This document shows positions 1 to 9,881 of a stretch of DNA of 64,000 nt, one piece after another. Both the position numbers and the translations under genes were made by a program. The notes below the pieces were generated by a model. That model worked only from the letters and a program-made list of their open reading frames with translations. It was not told where the DNA came from and did no database searches. The DNA is from Rhodoplanes sp046000175 (lineage in GTDB: Bacteria > Pseudomonadota > Alphaproteobacteria > Rhizobiales > Xanthobacteraceae), in assembly GCF_046000175.1 (NCBI RefSeq), contig NZ_JBEOMB010000100.1:78172-142171 (forward strand), in the 5' to 3' direction. Numbering within the stretch: position 1 is the first letter of the stretch; every line of letters starts with the position of its first letter.

Positions 1-154
1 CCCTCCTATATGACCTTTCGAACCCGCCCGCAGGGGCGGTTGCCGTTGTTTTAAAGGGGCCGGACCCAAGGCATCAGTGCAGGCACGAGGCCTGCGGACG
101 CTTCCGGGTGCTGTTCAGGCTCGGCCGGCCTGCTGCGAAGAAAGGACAGAATCA
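1..154 (+). other. dnaK leader region
   Basis: This stretch precedes dnaK and holds no convincing gene. Positions 24-39 form a 6-bp GC hairpin (CCGCCC, loop GCAG, GGGCGG) followed by a T-rich stretch, which could be the terminator of a gene left of the window or a leader hairpin. CCTATAT at 5-11 resembles the -10 element of an alphaproteobacterial heat-shock promoter, but its -35 element would lie outside the window. A ribosome binding site, AGGA at 143-146, lies 8 bases before the dnaK ATG. Confidence 0.35.
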
Positions 155-2074
<1,920 letters not shown>

Positions 2075-2087
2075 GTTTGTTTGCCCC

Positions 2088-2133
2088 TCTCGCCCCCGGA
2101 CCGGCTCGCCCGGCCCGGGGGCGGAGGGTTTTC
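2088..2133 (+). terminator. dnaK-dnaJ intercistronic hairpin
   Basis: CGCCCCCGG at 2091-2099 pairs perfectly with CCGGGGGCG at 2115-2123. The stem can be extended by CCCTC and GAGGG on either side of a mismatch, and TTTT follows at 2129-2132. It has the form of an intrinsic terminator just after dnaK and 25 bp before dnaJ. It could lower dnaJ relative to dnaK or protect the dnaK mRNA 3' end. That role is inference. Confidence 0.5.
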
Positions 2134-2154
2134 GGTGCGTGGGGGACCGGCTGA

Positions 2155-3270
2155 ATGTCCAAGCGCGACTATTACGAGGTGCTCGGCGTCCAGCGCACCG
2201 TCACCGAGGTCGAGCTCAAGACCGCCTATCGCAAGCTCGCCATGAAGTACCACCCGGACCGCAACCCGGGTGACGGCGAGTGCGAGATGAAGTTCAAGGA
2301 GGTCAACGAGGCCTACGAGGTGCTCAAGGACGGCGACAAGCGCGCCGCCTACGACCGCTTCGGCCACGCCGCCTTCGAGCAGGGCGCCGGCGGCCCCGGC
2401 TTCGGCGCCGACTTCGCCTCCACGTTCGCCGACATCTTCGACGACTTCTTCGGCATGCGCGGGCGCGCCCGCGGCTCGGGGCGCGAGCGCGGCGCCGATC
2501 TCCGCTACAACATGGAGATCACGCTGGAGGAGAGCTTCCACGGCAAGGTCGCCCCGGTCCGCATCCCGACCTCGGTGACCTGCGAGGTGTGCTCCGGCAC
2601 CGGCGCCAAGGCCGGCACCAAGCCGAAGGCCTGCGCGACCTGCGGCGGCCACGGCAAGATCCGGCACGCGCAAGGATTCTTCACGCTCGAGCGGACCTGC
2701 CCGGCGTGCCACGGCCGCGGCCAGGTGATCGACGATCCCTGCCCGGCCTGCGCCGGCGCCGGCCGCGTCACCCGCGAGCGGACCCTGTCGGTCAACATCC
2801 CGCCCGGCGTCGAGGACGGCACCCGCATCCGGCTCGCCGGCGAGGGCGAGGCGGGCGTGCGCGGCGGCCCGGCCGGCGACCTCTACATCTTCCTGTCGAT
2901 CACGCCGCACGCCTTCTTCCAGCGCGACGGCGCCGACCTGCACTGTCGGGTGCCGATCTCGATGGTGACAGCGGCGCTCGGCGGCGAGTTCGAGGTGCCG
3001 ACCATCGACGGCGGCAAGACCCGGGTGAAGGTCCCGGACGGCACCCAGTCGGGCCGGCGCTTCCGCCTGTCCAGCAAGGGCATGCCGGTGCTGCGCTCGA
3101 AGCAGTTGGGCGACATGTACGTCCAGGTGGTGGTCGAGACCCCGCAGAACCTCACCAAGCGCCAGCGCGAGCTGCTCGCCGAGTTCGAGAAGCTGTCGTC
3201 CACGGCGACGCATCCGGAATCGTCGGGCTTCTTCGGCAAGGTCAAGGAGTTCTTCGGCAACAAGGCGTGA
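2155..3270 (+). CDS. dnaJ: Chaperone protein DnaJ
   Basis: Class I Hsp40 co-chaperone of DnaK, 371 aa. The J domain occupies residues 1-70 with the essential HPD at 33-35. A Gly/Phe-rich linker follows. The zinc-binding domain has four CxxCxGxG repeats (CEVCSGTG, CATCGGHG, CPACHGRG, CPACAGAG, from about residue 143 to 205). The C-terminal substrate-binding domains complete the protein. The ATG has GGGGGA upstream. It delivers unfolded clients to DnaK and stimulates ATP hydrolysis. Its position directly after dnaK is the classical arrangement. Confidence 0.98.
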   Translation: MSKRDYYEVLGVQRTVTEVELKTAYRKLAMKYHPDRNPGDGECEMKFKEVNEAYEVLKDGDKRAAYDRFGHAAFEQGAGGPGFGADFASTFADIFDDFFGMRGRARGSGRERGADLRYNMEITLEESFHGKVAPVRIPTSVTCEVCSGTGAKAGTKPKACATCGGHGKIRHAQGFFTLERTCPACHGRGQVIDDPCPACAGAGRVTRERTLSVNIPPGVEDGTRIRLAGEGEAGVRGGPAGDLYIFLSITPHAFFQRDGADLHCRVPISMVTAALGGEFEVPTIDGGKTRVKVPDGTQSGRRFRLSSKGMPVLRSKQLGDMYVQVVVETPQNLTKRQRELLAEFEKLSSTATHPESSGFFGKVKEFFGNKA

Positions 3271-3414
3271 CGCCGCCGTTCTCCGGGGGCGCCGGTGGGC
3301 CGCGCCGTTATGGCACCGCGGCCCGCGAACGGGGTTGACCCGGAGGCGCTAGGCCGTTACCCGTGACAGTTCCGTGACCGTGCACATTGCCGCGTCGCAG
3401 CCACGTTGTACGAG

Positions 3415-4020
3415 ATGCCGCCGCTTCAGACTGCTGTGGGCACTGCCAGGAAGGGCCTTCGCATCGACGACGATGTGAGGTTTCTCCGGTCGTGGATCGA
3501 GAGGCCGCTGGCGATCGGCGCCGTGATGCCGTCGAGCAAGCCGCTGGCGCGCGCCATGGCGAGCTATGTCGACCCGCACGGCACCGGCAAGGTCGTCGAG
3601 CTCGGCCCCGGCACCGGCGCCATCACCGAGGCGCTGGTCGAGCACGGGGTCGACGAATCCCGCCTCGTGCTGGTCGAGTTCAACTCCAACTTCTGCCGCC
3701 TGCTGCGCGCCCGCTATCCGGCCGCGACCGTCATCCAGGGCGACGCCTACCGGCTGCGCGGCCTGTTCGGCGATTTTCTGCGCGGCGAGGTGTCGGCCGT
3801 CGTCTCCGGGCTGCCGCTGATGACCAAGCCGCTGCGCGCCCGGCTGCGCCTTCTCAACGAGGCGTTCGGGCTGCTGCAGCCCGGCGGACCGTTCATCCAG
3901 TTCACCTATTCGGTGGTGTCGCCGATCCCGCGCTCGCTCGCCCGCGTGCGCACCGAGGCGTCCGAGCGCATCTGGCTGAACCTGCCCCCCGCCCGCGTGT
4001 TCGTCTACCGCCGGGGATGA
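3415..4020 (+). CDS. pmtA: Phospholipid N-methyltransferase (PmtA-like)
   Basis: Class I SAM-dependent methyltransferase of about 200 aa. It resembles Sinorhizobium-type PmtA, which methylates phosphatidylethanolamine stepwise to phosphatidylcholine at the inner membrane. The N-terminal FLRSWIERP segment, the SAM motif VVELGPGTGAITEAL (near residue 60) and the C-terminal RVFVYRRG all fit that family. The start is uncertain: TTG at 3406, ATG at 3415 and GTG at 3436 are in frame and none has a strong ribosome binding site. The GTG would match the family N-terminus best. No other phospholipid gene is adjacent. Confidence 0.78.
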   Translation: MPPLQTAVGTARKGLRIDDDVRFLRSWIERPLAIGAVMPSSKPLARAMASYVDPHGTGKVVELGPGTGAITEALVEHGVDESRLVLVEFNSNFCRLLRARYPAATVIQGDAYRLRGLFGDFLRGEVSAVVSGLPLMTKPLRARLRLLNEAFGLLQPGGPFIQFTYSVVSPIPRSLARVRTEASERIWLNLPPARVFVYRRG

Positions 4021-4120
4021 GCGGGGTGCTTCCACTCCGCTTCCGACCTTTCCAACAGACGATTTAGTCTTGCCTCCGGCATCTGCGCGGACCAATTTCT
4101 GCGCGCCGACTTCGTTCGTC

Positions 4121-4207
4121 GTCATGGCCGGGCTCGTCCCGGCCATCCACGTCCTTGCGCGACCTCCGGTCGCGTCGTGGATGCCCGGCACAAGGCCGGG
4201 CATGACG
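4121..4207. repeat. Palindromic intergenic repeat, family B
   Basis: Inverted pair of hairpin units. The left unit starts with GTCATGGCCGGG and ends with CCGGCCATCCACG. The right unit is its mirror, CGTGGATGCCCGGC to GCCGGGCATGAC. The spacer is about 20 bp. It lies between pmtA and pyrF and gives rise to a spurious open frame. Only one copy is seen in this window. Confidence 0.8.
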
Positions 4208-4260
4208 GCTCCGGGATCCGAACCTACCTCGAAGTTCGCTGAAGCGGAGGGGGAACTGCC

Positions 4261-4968
4261 GTGGAACATCCGCGCGATCGACTGATCGTCGCCCTCGACT
4301 TGCCGAGCGTCGATGCCGCCGAGGCCGTGATCGACCGGCTCGGCGAGGGCGTCACGTTCTACAAGATCGGCTATCAGCTCGCCTTCGCGGGCGGGCTCGC
4401 GCTCGCCCAGAAGCTGATCTTCTCGGGACGGCGCGTCTTCGTCGACCTGAAGCTGCACGACATCGGCAACACGGTGGAGAAGGGCGTCGAGAGCATCGCC
4501 CGCATGGGCGCGACCTTCCTCACCGTGCACGCCTATCCGCAGACCATGAAGGCCGCCGTCCAGGGCCGCGGCGACTCCAACCTGCGCATCCTCGCCGTGA
4601 CGGTGCTGACCTCCTACGACGACGCCGATCTCGCCGCCGCCGGCTACGACTTCACGGTCCCCGAGCTGGTCGCCGAGCGCGCCGCCCAGGCGCACGATAT
4701 CGGCATCGACGGGCTCGTCTGCTCGGCCGAGGAGGCCGCGATGCTGCGCCCGAAGATCGGCCACGGCATGGCGCTGGTGACGCCCGGCATCCGCCCGAGC
4801 GGCGCCGAGGTCGGCGACCAGAAGCGGGTGAAGACGCCGCGCGACGCGATTCTCGCCGGCGCCGACTATCTCGTGGTCGGCCGGCCGATCGTCGCCGCAC
4901 CGAATCCCCGCGCCGCCGCCGACGCCATCGTGGCCGAGATCGAGGCCGCCGTGAACGAGCAGGTGTGA
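4261..4968 (+). CDS. pyrF: Orotidine 5'-phosphate decarboxylase
   Basis: Decarboxylates OMP to UMP, the last step of de novo pyrimidine synthesis. It is 235 aa, as usual for bacterial PyrF. The start is GTG at 4261 behind the strong site GGAGGGGG. Family landmarks are LIVALDLPS near the start, the catalytic DLKLHDIGNT near residue 61, LTVHAYPQ, and the phosphate-binding VTPGIRP and DYLVVGRPI at the C-terminus. It stands alone between a repeat and a DUF1330 gene. The dnaK-dnaJ-pmtA-pyrF-DUF1330 order is recalled from related Hyphomicrobiales. Confidence 0.97.
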   Translation: MEHPRDRLIVALDLPSVDAAEAVIDRLGEGVTFYKIGYQLAFAGGLALAQKLIFSGRRVFVDLKLHDIGNTVEKGVESIARMGATFLTVHAYPQTMKAAVQGRGDSNLRILAVTVLTSYDDADLAAAGYDFTVPELVAERAAQAHDIGIDGLVCSAEEAAMLRPKIGHGMALVTPGIRPSGAEVGDQKRVKTPRDAILAGADYLVVGRPIVAAPNPRAAADAIVAEIEAAVNEQV

Positions 4969-4980
4969 GTTGCTCTGCTG

Positions 4981-5133
4981 CGTGCCCCGGACAAGGCGCG
5001 TCGGGCCGGAGGCCCGAGGCGCCGCAGAGCCGGGGCCCAGGGGCGTCGATGTAAAGGACCCGCTGGGGTAAGCGCCTCGTCCGGTCGCCCTGGGTCCCAG
5101 TTCGCGGCGCGATGCGCCGCGCCCGGGACACGA
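4981..5133. repeat. Palindromic repeat pair, family A, locus 1
   Basis: Two hairpin units in opposite orientation. Unit 4981-5044 runs from CGTGCCCCGG to CCGGGGCCCAGGGG. Unit 5088-5133 runs from CCCTGGGTCCC to GCCCGGGACACG. Each has a conserved outer stem and a variable inner stem, for example CGCGGCGCGATGCGCCGCG in the second unit. The spacer is 43 bp. It lies between pyrF and the DUF1330 gene. Confidence 0.85.
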
Positions 5134-5191
5134 GGTCTCTCCTGCGGCGGAGCAACGGGGCGAGAACTTCGACAGACGGACAGGTGAAACG

Positions 5192-5494
5192 ATGCCCAAG
5201 GCGTATTGGATCGGCCGCGTCGACGTGAAGGACGCCGAGGCCTACAAGGCCTATGTGGCGGCCAACGCCGCCGCCTTCTCGAAATACGGCGCCAAGTTCC
5301 TGGTGCGGGCCGGCCGCTTCGAGGCGCCCGAGGGCACGGCGCGCAGCCGCCAGGTGGTGATCGAGTTTCCCGACTACGAGACGGCGCTCGCCTGCTATCG
5401 CTCGCCCGAGTATCAGGCCGCGATAGCGCTGCGCACCGCGGCCTCGATCGGCGATCTCGTCATCGTCGAGGGCTACGACGGCCCGCAGCCGTGA
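5192..5494 (+). CDS. DUF1330 family protein
   Basis: Small cytoplasmic protein of 100 aa with the dimeric alpha/beta-barrel (ferredoxin-like) fold of DUF1330. MPKAYWIGRVDV opens the first strand, and the conserved VIEFPDYETALACYRSPEYQ lies near residue 55-75. AGGTGA precedes the ATG. No reaction is established for the family. A GC hairpin lies after the stop, and the next gene (xerC) is convergent. Confidence 0.85.
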   Translation: MPKAYWIGRVDVKDAEAYKAYVAANAAAFSKYGAKFLVRAGRFEAPEGTARSRQVVIEFPDYETALACYRSPEYQAAIALRTAASIGDLVIVEGYDGPQP

Positions 5495-5508
5495 CCTTGG
5501 CCTCGTGA

Positions 5509-5529
5509 GGCCCGGCCTCCCGCCGGGCC
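5509..5529. terminator. Possible bidirectional terminator
   Basis: A perfect 8-bp stem, GGCCCGGC and GCCGGGCC, with a CTCCC loop lies between the convergent DUF1330 and xerC genes. There is no T tract, so it may be a transcription barrier rather than a classical intrinsic terminator. Confidence 0.4.
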
Positions 5530-5539
5530 GGGGCTCGCC

Positions 5540-6526
5540 CTACCCGCGCGGATGGGCGGCGCGGTAGACCTCCAGCAGCCGCTCGCTGTCGATGCCGGTG
5601 TAGATCTGGGTGGTCGACAGCGAGGCGTGGCCCAGGAGCTCCTGGATGGCGCGAAGGTCGCCGCCGCGCATCAGGAGATGCGTCGCGAAGGAGTGCCGCA
5701 GCGCGTGCGGCGTGGCGCTGTCGGGCAGGCCGAGCGCGCCGCGCAGCCGCTCCATGGTCAATTGGATGATGCGCGGCGACAAAGGCCCGCCCTTCGCCCC
5801 GACGAACAGCGGCCCGCCGTCCGGCAGGGCGTAGGGACACAGCGCCACGTAGTCGGCGATCGCCTGCAGGACACTGCGCAGCACCGGCACCATGCGGCGC
5901 TTGTTGCCCTTGCCGGTGACCACGATGACGTCGCCGGCGCCGGGCGCCGGGACGTCGCGCCGCTTCAGGCCGAGCGCCTCGGAGATGCGCAAGCCCGAGC
6001 CGTAGAGCAGCGCCAGCACGGCGGCGTCGCGGGCCAGGACCCACGCCTCGCGGTCCTCGCCGGCGCGCAGATCGACGTCGGCGATCCGCTTGGCCGAGCC
6101 GACCGGCAGCGGTTTTGGCAATGTCTTCGGGACCTTGGGGGCCCGCACCGCGGAGAGGGCGCCGATCTCGGCGAGGCCTTCGCGCGCCAGATAGCGGGCG
6201 AAGGAGCGCATGCCGGCGAGCGTCCGCATCAGCGACCGGCCGGAGATGCCGTCGCCGCGCCGCGACGCCATGAAGGCCCGCAGGTCCGCCGTGGTCAGGG
6301 CGCCGAGCGCCTTCAGGGTGATCCGGCTGCCCAGATGCTCGCACAGGAAGCCCAACACCTGCCGCACGTCGCGCGCATAGGCCTCGACGGTCTTCGCCGA
6401 CATCCGACGCTCGGCCCCGACATGGACGAGCCAGCGCGTCATCGCGGCCGACACCTCGGCCGCCGCGAAGGGAAGGTCGATCGCAGGAGTCTTCTGCTCC
6501 GGCCCGGGGGCCGCCTTGCGGACCAT
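5540..6526 (-). CDS. xerC: Tyrosine recombinase XerC
   Basis: Site-specific recombinase that resolves chromosome dimers at dif together with XerD. At 328 aa it has an N-terminal SAM-like core-binding domain (about 25-115) and a catalytic domain. Catalytic residues visible are Arg in GSGLRISEAL, Lys in GKGNKRR, HALRHS (His-x-x-Arg), His in GHASLSTTQ and the nucleophile Tyr in IYTGID near residue 310. GGAGG lies just upstream of the ATG. It diverges from priA. No attachment site or phage gene is near, so a housekeeping Xer protein is favoured over an integrase. XerC versus XerD is decided by context only. Confidence 0.88.
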   Translation of the reverse strand: MVRKAAPGPEQKTPAIDLPFAAAEVSAAMTRWLVHVGAERRMSAKTVEAYARDVRQVLGFLCEHLGSRITLKALGALTTADLRAFMASRRGDGISGRSLMRTLAGMRSFARYLAREGLAEIGALSAVRAPKVPKTLPKPLPVGSAKRIADVDLRAGEDREAWVLARDAAVLALLYGSGLRISEALGLKRRDVPAPGAGDVIVVTGKGNKRRMVPVLRSVLQAIADYVALCPYALPDGGPLFVGAKGGPLSPRIIQLTMERLRGALGLPDSATPHALRHSFATHLLMRGGDLRAIQELLGHASLSTTQIYTGIDSERLLEVYRAAHPRG

Positions 6527-6618
6527 GCCTGCCTCCGCGACTCAGGGTTCGCCTTGACACGTCCCGTATAATCGGGGCCGATCCTTCACCCTTCGTCAAC
6601 GCCCGGGACCCCGCAGGC

Positions 6619-8790
6619 ATGGCCCGACGCATCGTCGACGTGCTGCTGCCGCTCGCGCTCGACCAGCCCTACTCCTACGCGGCCGGCGATCTCGCCGTGG
6701 CGCCCGGCGACCTCGTGACGGTGCCGCTCGGCACCCGCGCCTGCACGGGCGTCGTGTGGGGCGACAACCCGAACCCGGATCCGCGGCTCGACAACCGCAT
6801 CAAGGCGATCGCCGACAAGCTCGACCTGCCGCCGCTGCGCGACGAGATGCGCAAGCTGGTCGACTGGGTGTCGCACTACACGCTCGCGCCGCGCGGCATG
6901 GTCTTGCGCATGGCGCTGCGGATGGGGGACGGGCTCGGCCCGGAACGCGAGCGTCTCGGCGTGCGGCTCGCCGGCTCGCCGCCGCCGCGCATGACGGCGG
7001 CGCGCGCCCGCGTGCTGCGCGCGCTCGCCGACGGGCTGGTGCGCGGCAAGGGCGAGGCCGCGAAGGAAGCCGGCGTGTCGCCCGGCGTCATCGACGGGCT
7101 GATCGACGAGGGCACGCTCGAGACCGTGGTGCTGCCGCCGGAGCCGATCGCCCGCCCGCCCGACGCGGACTTCGCGCCGCCGGATCTCTCGCCCGAACAG
7201 GCGGCCGCCGCCGCGACGCTGCGCGACGCGGTGCGAGCGAAAGCGTTTGCGACCTTCCTGCTCGACGGCGTCACCGGCTCGGGCAAGACCGAGGTGTATT
7301 TCGAGGGCGTCGCCGAGGCGATCCGCGGCGGCCGCCAGGTGTTGATCCTGATGCCCGAGATCGCGCTCACCGCGCAGTCGCTCGACCGTTTTTCCGCGCG
7401 CTTCGGCGTTCGGCCGGCCGAGTGGCATTCGGAGATCACGCCGCGAAAGCGCGCCCGCACCTGGCAGGGCGTCGCCGAGGGCGACGTGCAGGTCGTCGCC
7501 GGCGCCCGCTCGGCGCTGTTCCTGCCGTTCGCCGATCTCGGCCTGATCATCGTCGACGAGGAGCACGACCCCGCCTACAAGCAGGAGGACGGCGTTCGTT
7601 ATCACGCCCGCGACATGGCGGTGGTGCGGGCCCGCATCGGCGCCCTGCCGATCGTGCTGGCCTCCGCGACGCCGTCGGTCGAGACGGAGGTGAACGCGCG
7701 AAAGGGGCGGTACCGGCGCCTGTCGCTGCCGCAGCGCTTCGGCGGCCAGGCGCTGCCGCATGTCGAGGCGATCGACCTGTCGCGCGAGGGGCCACCGCGC
7801 GGCCGCTGGATCGCGCCACGCCTCGCCGGCGCCGTGAAGGACGCGATCGAGCGCAAGCAACAGGCGCTGTTGTTCCTCAACCGCCGCGGCTATGCGCCGC
7901 TCACGTTGTGCCGGGCCTGCGGGTATCGCTTCGCCTGCCCGCAATGCGACGCCTGGCTGGTCGATCATCGCTTCAAGCGCCAGCTCGTCTGCCACCACTG
8001 CGGCTATTCCACGCCGCATCCGCCGGCCTGCCCCAACTGCGAGGCCGTCGACAGCTTCGCGGCCTGCGGCCCCGGCGTGGAACGTCTGGAGGAGGAGGTC
8101 GGCACGTTGTTCCCCGAGGCGCGCGTGCTGATCATGTCGAGCGATCTGCTCACGAGCGTGGAGAAGCTGCGCGAGGAGCTGACCGAGATTCAGGAGGGCC
8201 GGGTCGACATCATCATCGGCACCCAGCTGGTCGCCAAGGGGCATCACTTTCCGCGGCTCAACCTGGTCGGCATCGTCGACGCCGATCTCGGCCTTTCCAA
8301 CGGCGATCCGCGCGCTGCGGAGCGGACCTTTCAGCTCTTGTCACAAGTGGCCGGACGGGCCGGGCGCGAGGAGGGCCAGGGCTATGGCCTGATCCAGACG
8401 CACCAGCCCGAGCATCCGGTGATGCGCGCCCTGATCGCCGGCGACCGCGAGGCCTTCTATGCGAGCGAGATCGACATCCGCGAGCGGCTGCACTACCCGC
8501 CGTTCGGCCGGCTCGCCAGCCTGATCGTCTCCGGCTCCGACCGCGCCGCGGTCGAGACCCATGCGCGAAAACTCGCCGCGATCGCGCCGCGCGACGAGCG
8601 GGTGCGGGTGCTGGGGCCGGCCGAGGCGCCGGTGTCGCTCCTGCGCGGTCGCCACCGCTTCCGCCTGCTGATCAAGTCGCCGCGCGCCTTCGACCTCTCC
8701 GGCTGGATGCGCGACTGGCTCGGCCTCGCCCCCAAGACCACGGGCGACCTGAAACGCGAGATCGACATCGACCCGACGAGCTTCTTGTGA
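6619..8790 (+). CDS. priA: Primosomal protein N' (replication restart helicase PriA)
   Basis: 3'-5' superfamily 2 helicase that recognises stalled forks and reloads the replicative helicase. It is 723 aa. After the N-terminal DNA-binding domains come Walker A GSGKTEVY near residue 223, the DEEHD box near 312, the Cys-rich zinc insert (CRACGYRFACPQC, CHHCG, CPNC, about 431-480) typical of PriA, and the helicase C domain with QVAGRAGR. The ATG at 6619 starts the conserved RIVDVLLPLAL segment. It is followed by a repeat-rich region. Confidence 0.97.
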   Translation: MARRIVDVLLPLALDQPYSYAAGDLAVAPGDLVTVPLGTRACTGVVWGDNPNPDPRLDNRIKAIADKLDLPPLRDEMRKLVDWVSHYTLAPRGMVLRMALRMGDGLGPERERLGVRLAGSPPPRMTAARARVLRALADGLVRGKGEAAKEAGVSPGVIDGLIDEGTLETVVLPPEPIARPPDADFAPPDLSPEQAAAAATLRDAVRAKAFATFLLDGVTGSGKTEVYFEGVAEAIRGGRQVLILMPEIALTAQSLDRFSARFGVRPAEWHSEITPRKRARTWQGVAEGDVQVVAGARSALFLPFADLGLIIVDEEHDPAYKQEDGVRYHARDMAVVRARIGALPIVLASATPSVETEVNARKGRYRRLSLPQRFGGQALPHVEAIDLSREGPPRGRWIAPRLAGAVKDAIERKQQALLFLNRRGYAPLTLCRACGYRFACPQCDAWLVDHRFKRQLVCHHCGYSTPHPPACPNCEAVDSFAACGPGVERLEEEVGTLFPEARVLIMSSDLLTSVEKLREELTEIQEGRVDIIIGTQLVAKGHHFPRLNLVGIVDADLGLSNGDPRAAERTFQLLSQVAGRAGREEGQGYGLIQTHQPEHPVMRALIAGDREAFYASEIDIRERLHYPPFGRLASLIVSGSDRAAVETHARKLAAIAPRDERVRVLGPAEAPVSLLRGRHRFRLLIKSPRAFDLSGWMRDWLGLAPKTTGDLKREIDIDPTSFL

Positions 8791-9100
8791 GGTGCGTGTC
8801 CCGGGCGGAGCAGTCCGCGCCAGCGGGCTGCGGAGACCCGGGACCCAGAGGCCGAAGTGAGGGCGCTTCCTGGAACGAGCGTAACGATGGCTCGTCGGAA
8901 ATGGATGAATCGCGGCCGTGCCGCGCGGCCCCTGGGTCCCGGGTCTGCGCACCTCGCTGCGCGAGGTGCTCCGCCCGGGACACGGCGCCGTTGTTTGGTG
9001 GTATGCTCCCGCCAGGAAACATGCCTCGTGTCCCGGGCGGAGCACGCCGCTTCGGCGTGCGGAGACCCGGGACCCAGGGGCCACGGCAAGAGGCGCTGCG
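8791..9100. repeat. Family A repeat pair (locus 2) and a third unit upstream of the GIY-YIG gene
   Basis: This 310-bp gene-free stretch is filled by family A hairpin units. Unit 8795-8852 starts with CGTGTCCCGGGCGGAGC and ends with ACCCGGGACCCAGAGG. Unit 8929-8985 is in the opposite orientation. Unit 9026-9081 is again in the first orientation and carries the inner hairpin GCACGCCGCTTCGGCGTGC. The first two make one inverted pair with a 76-bp spacer. The third pairs with the unit at 9399-9457 across the GIY-YIG gene. Confidence 0.88.
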
Positions 9101-9391
9101 ATGGAGCAGCGGTTCTTCGTCTACATCCTGGCGAGCCGGCGCAACGGCACGCTCTATGTCGGCGTGACGAACGATCTGATGCGCCGGGTGGCCGAGCACA
9201 AGGCGAAGCGCGTGCCGGGGTTCACGCGACGATACGGCATCGACATTCTAGTCCATGCAGAGCCGTTCGACTCGATCCTGGAGGCGCGGGCGCGCGAACG
9301 AACGCTGAAGCGGTGGCACCGGGCCTGGAAGCTCGCGCTGATCGAAGAGAGCAACCCGGGCTGGCGGGATTTGTCTGGAGAGTGGCTCTGA
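9101..9391 (+). CDS. Small GIY-YIG domain nuclease
   Basis: Single-domain GIY-YIG endonuclease-like protein of 96 aa. The fold signature is visible as FVYILAS near residue 5 and LYVGVTNDLMRRVAEH near residue 19, which supplies the second tyrosine motif and the conserved Arg. FTRRYG and the metal-binding Glu region ILEARARERTLKRW follow. The C-terminus SNPGWRDL is typical of the small stand-alone family often misnamed excinuclease ABC subunit C. It has no DNA-targeting domain. The gene lies exactly between two inverted family A repeat units. The ATG at 9101 is chosen because the frame upstream is repeat DNA. Confidence 0.88.
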   Translation: MEQRFFVYILASRRNGTLYVGVTNDLMRRVAEHKAKRVPGFTRRYGIDILVHAEPFDSILEARARERTLKRWHRAWKLALIEESNPGWRDLSGEWL

Positions 9392-9398
9392 GATTGCG

Positions 9399-9457
9399 GC
9401 CCCTGGGTCCCGGGTCTACGCGCCTCGCTCGCGCGAGGCGCTCCGCCCGGGACACGA
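9399..9457. repeat. Family A repeat unit downstream of the GIY-YIG gene
   Basis: Starts with GCCCCTGGGTCCCGGG and ends with CCCGGGACACGAGG, with the inner hairpin GCGCCTCGCTCGCGCGAGGCGC. It is the inverted partner of unit 9026-9081. Confidence 0.85.
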
Positions 9458-9485
9458 GGCGTTGCTGCTCTAAAAAATCCGCCCG

Positions 9486-9881
9486 CTACGTCGCCGGCTC
9501 CACCGTGACGACTTGAAAGGTGTGCATGTCGCCGTCCTCGTCGCGGATCGAGACGTACTCGCCGGGCACGAAGGCGTGGGCGCCGAAGCGGTAGCCGGCC
9601 TCGTCGTCCTCCTCGGCCGTGTCGTCGTAGTCGAACACCCAGCGGGCGTGCTCCGGACCGCCCGGCTTGTGGACCAGCCGGCCGACCTCCTCCTCGTCGC
9701 CCCAGAAGCGGCGGACCCGGCAGTGCTCGCGCTCCTTGCGCCACGCCTCGACATCGATGTGGCCGTCGGCCGAGAGCGGCGCGACGAACTCGTAGCCGTG
9801 CTGCGCCGAGCCGAGCGGATGCTCCTTCGAGCGGGCGAGGTTCAGCCGGATGCGCTTGAAGCTGTGCGGCAGCGTGGTCAT
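9486..9881 (-). CDS. Conserved hypothetical protein
   Basis: Not recognised as a named family. It encodes 131 aa, acidic and soluble, with no signal peptide or membrane segment. Visible features are FKRIRLNLARSKEHP near the start, WRKEREHCRVRRFWGDEEE in the middle and FVPGEYVSIRDEDGD near the end, which suggests a small beta-rich domain. The ATG at 9881 is preferred to an upstream in-frame start at 9905 because GAGAGG lies 7 bases before it. It is divergent from the kinase fusion at 10026. Codon use matches the neighbours. Confidence 0.7.
   Translation of the reverse strand: MTTLPHSFKRIRLNLARSKEHPLGSAQHGYEFVAPLSADGHIDVEAWRKEREHCRVRRFWGDEEEVGRLVHKPGGPEHARWVFDYDDTAEEDDEAGYRFGAHAFVPGEYVSIRDEDGDMHTFQVVTVEPAT

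Larger units (their letters stand above)
9026..9457. mobile_element. Candidate composite element: inverted repeat pair enclosing a GIY-YIG gene
   Basis: Unit 9026-9081 (CGTGTCCCGG outward, CCCGGGACCCAGGG inward) and the opposite unit 9399-9457 (CCCTGGGTCCCGGG inward, CCCGGGACACG outward) have the same orientation as the other five family A pairs in the window. Here the spacer is a whole nuclease gene: its ATG is 19 bp after the first unit and its stop 7 bp before the second. Calling it a mobile element is inference. No target-site duplication was established. Confidence 0.5.

Noticed and set aside
4070..4285. 71-codon frame over the pmtA-pyrF gap
   Set aside because: It translates the family B palindrome and runs into pyrF out of frame.
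5540..6526. Phage or island integrase
   Set aside because: XerC-type protein beside priA with no tRNA, attachment site or mobile genes nearby.
6554..6572. TTGACA and TATAAT consensus hexamers upstream of priA
   Set aside because: They are only 7 bp apart, too close to be one sigma-70 promoter; no matching -35 lies 17 bp before TATAAT.
8857..9516. 219-codon frame across the repeats and the GIY-YIG gene
   Set aside because: It is repeat DNA plus an out-of-frame reading of the nuclease gene.
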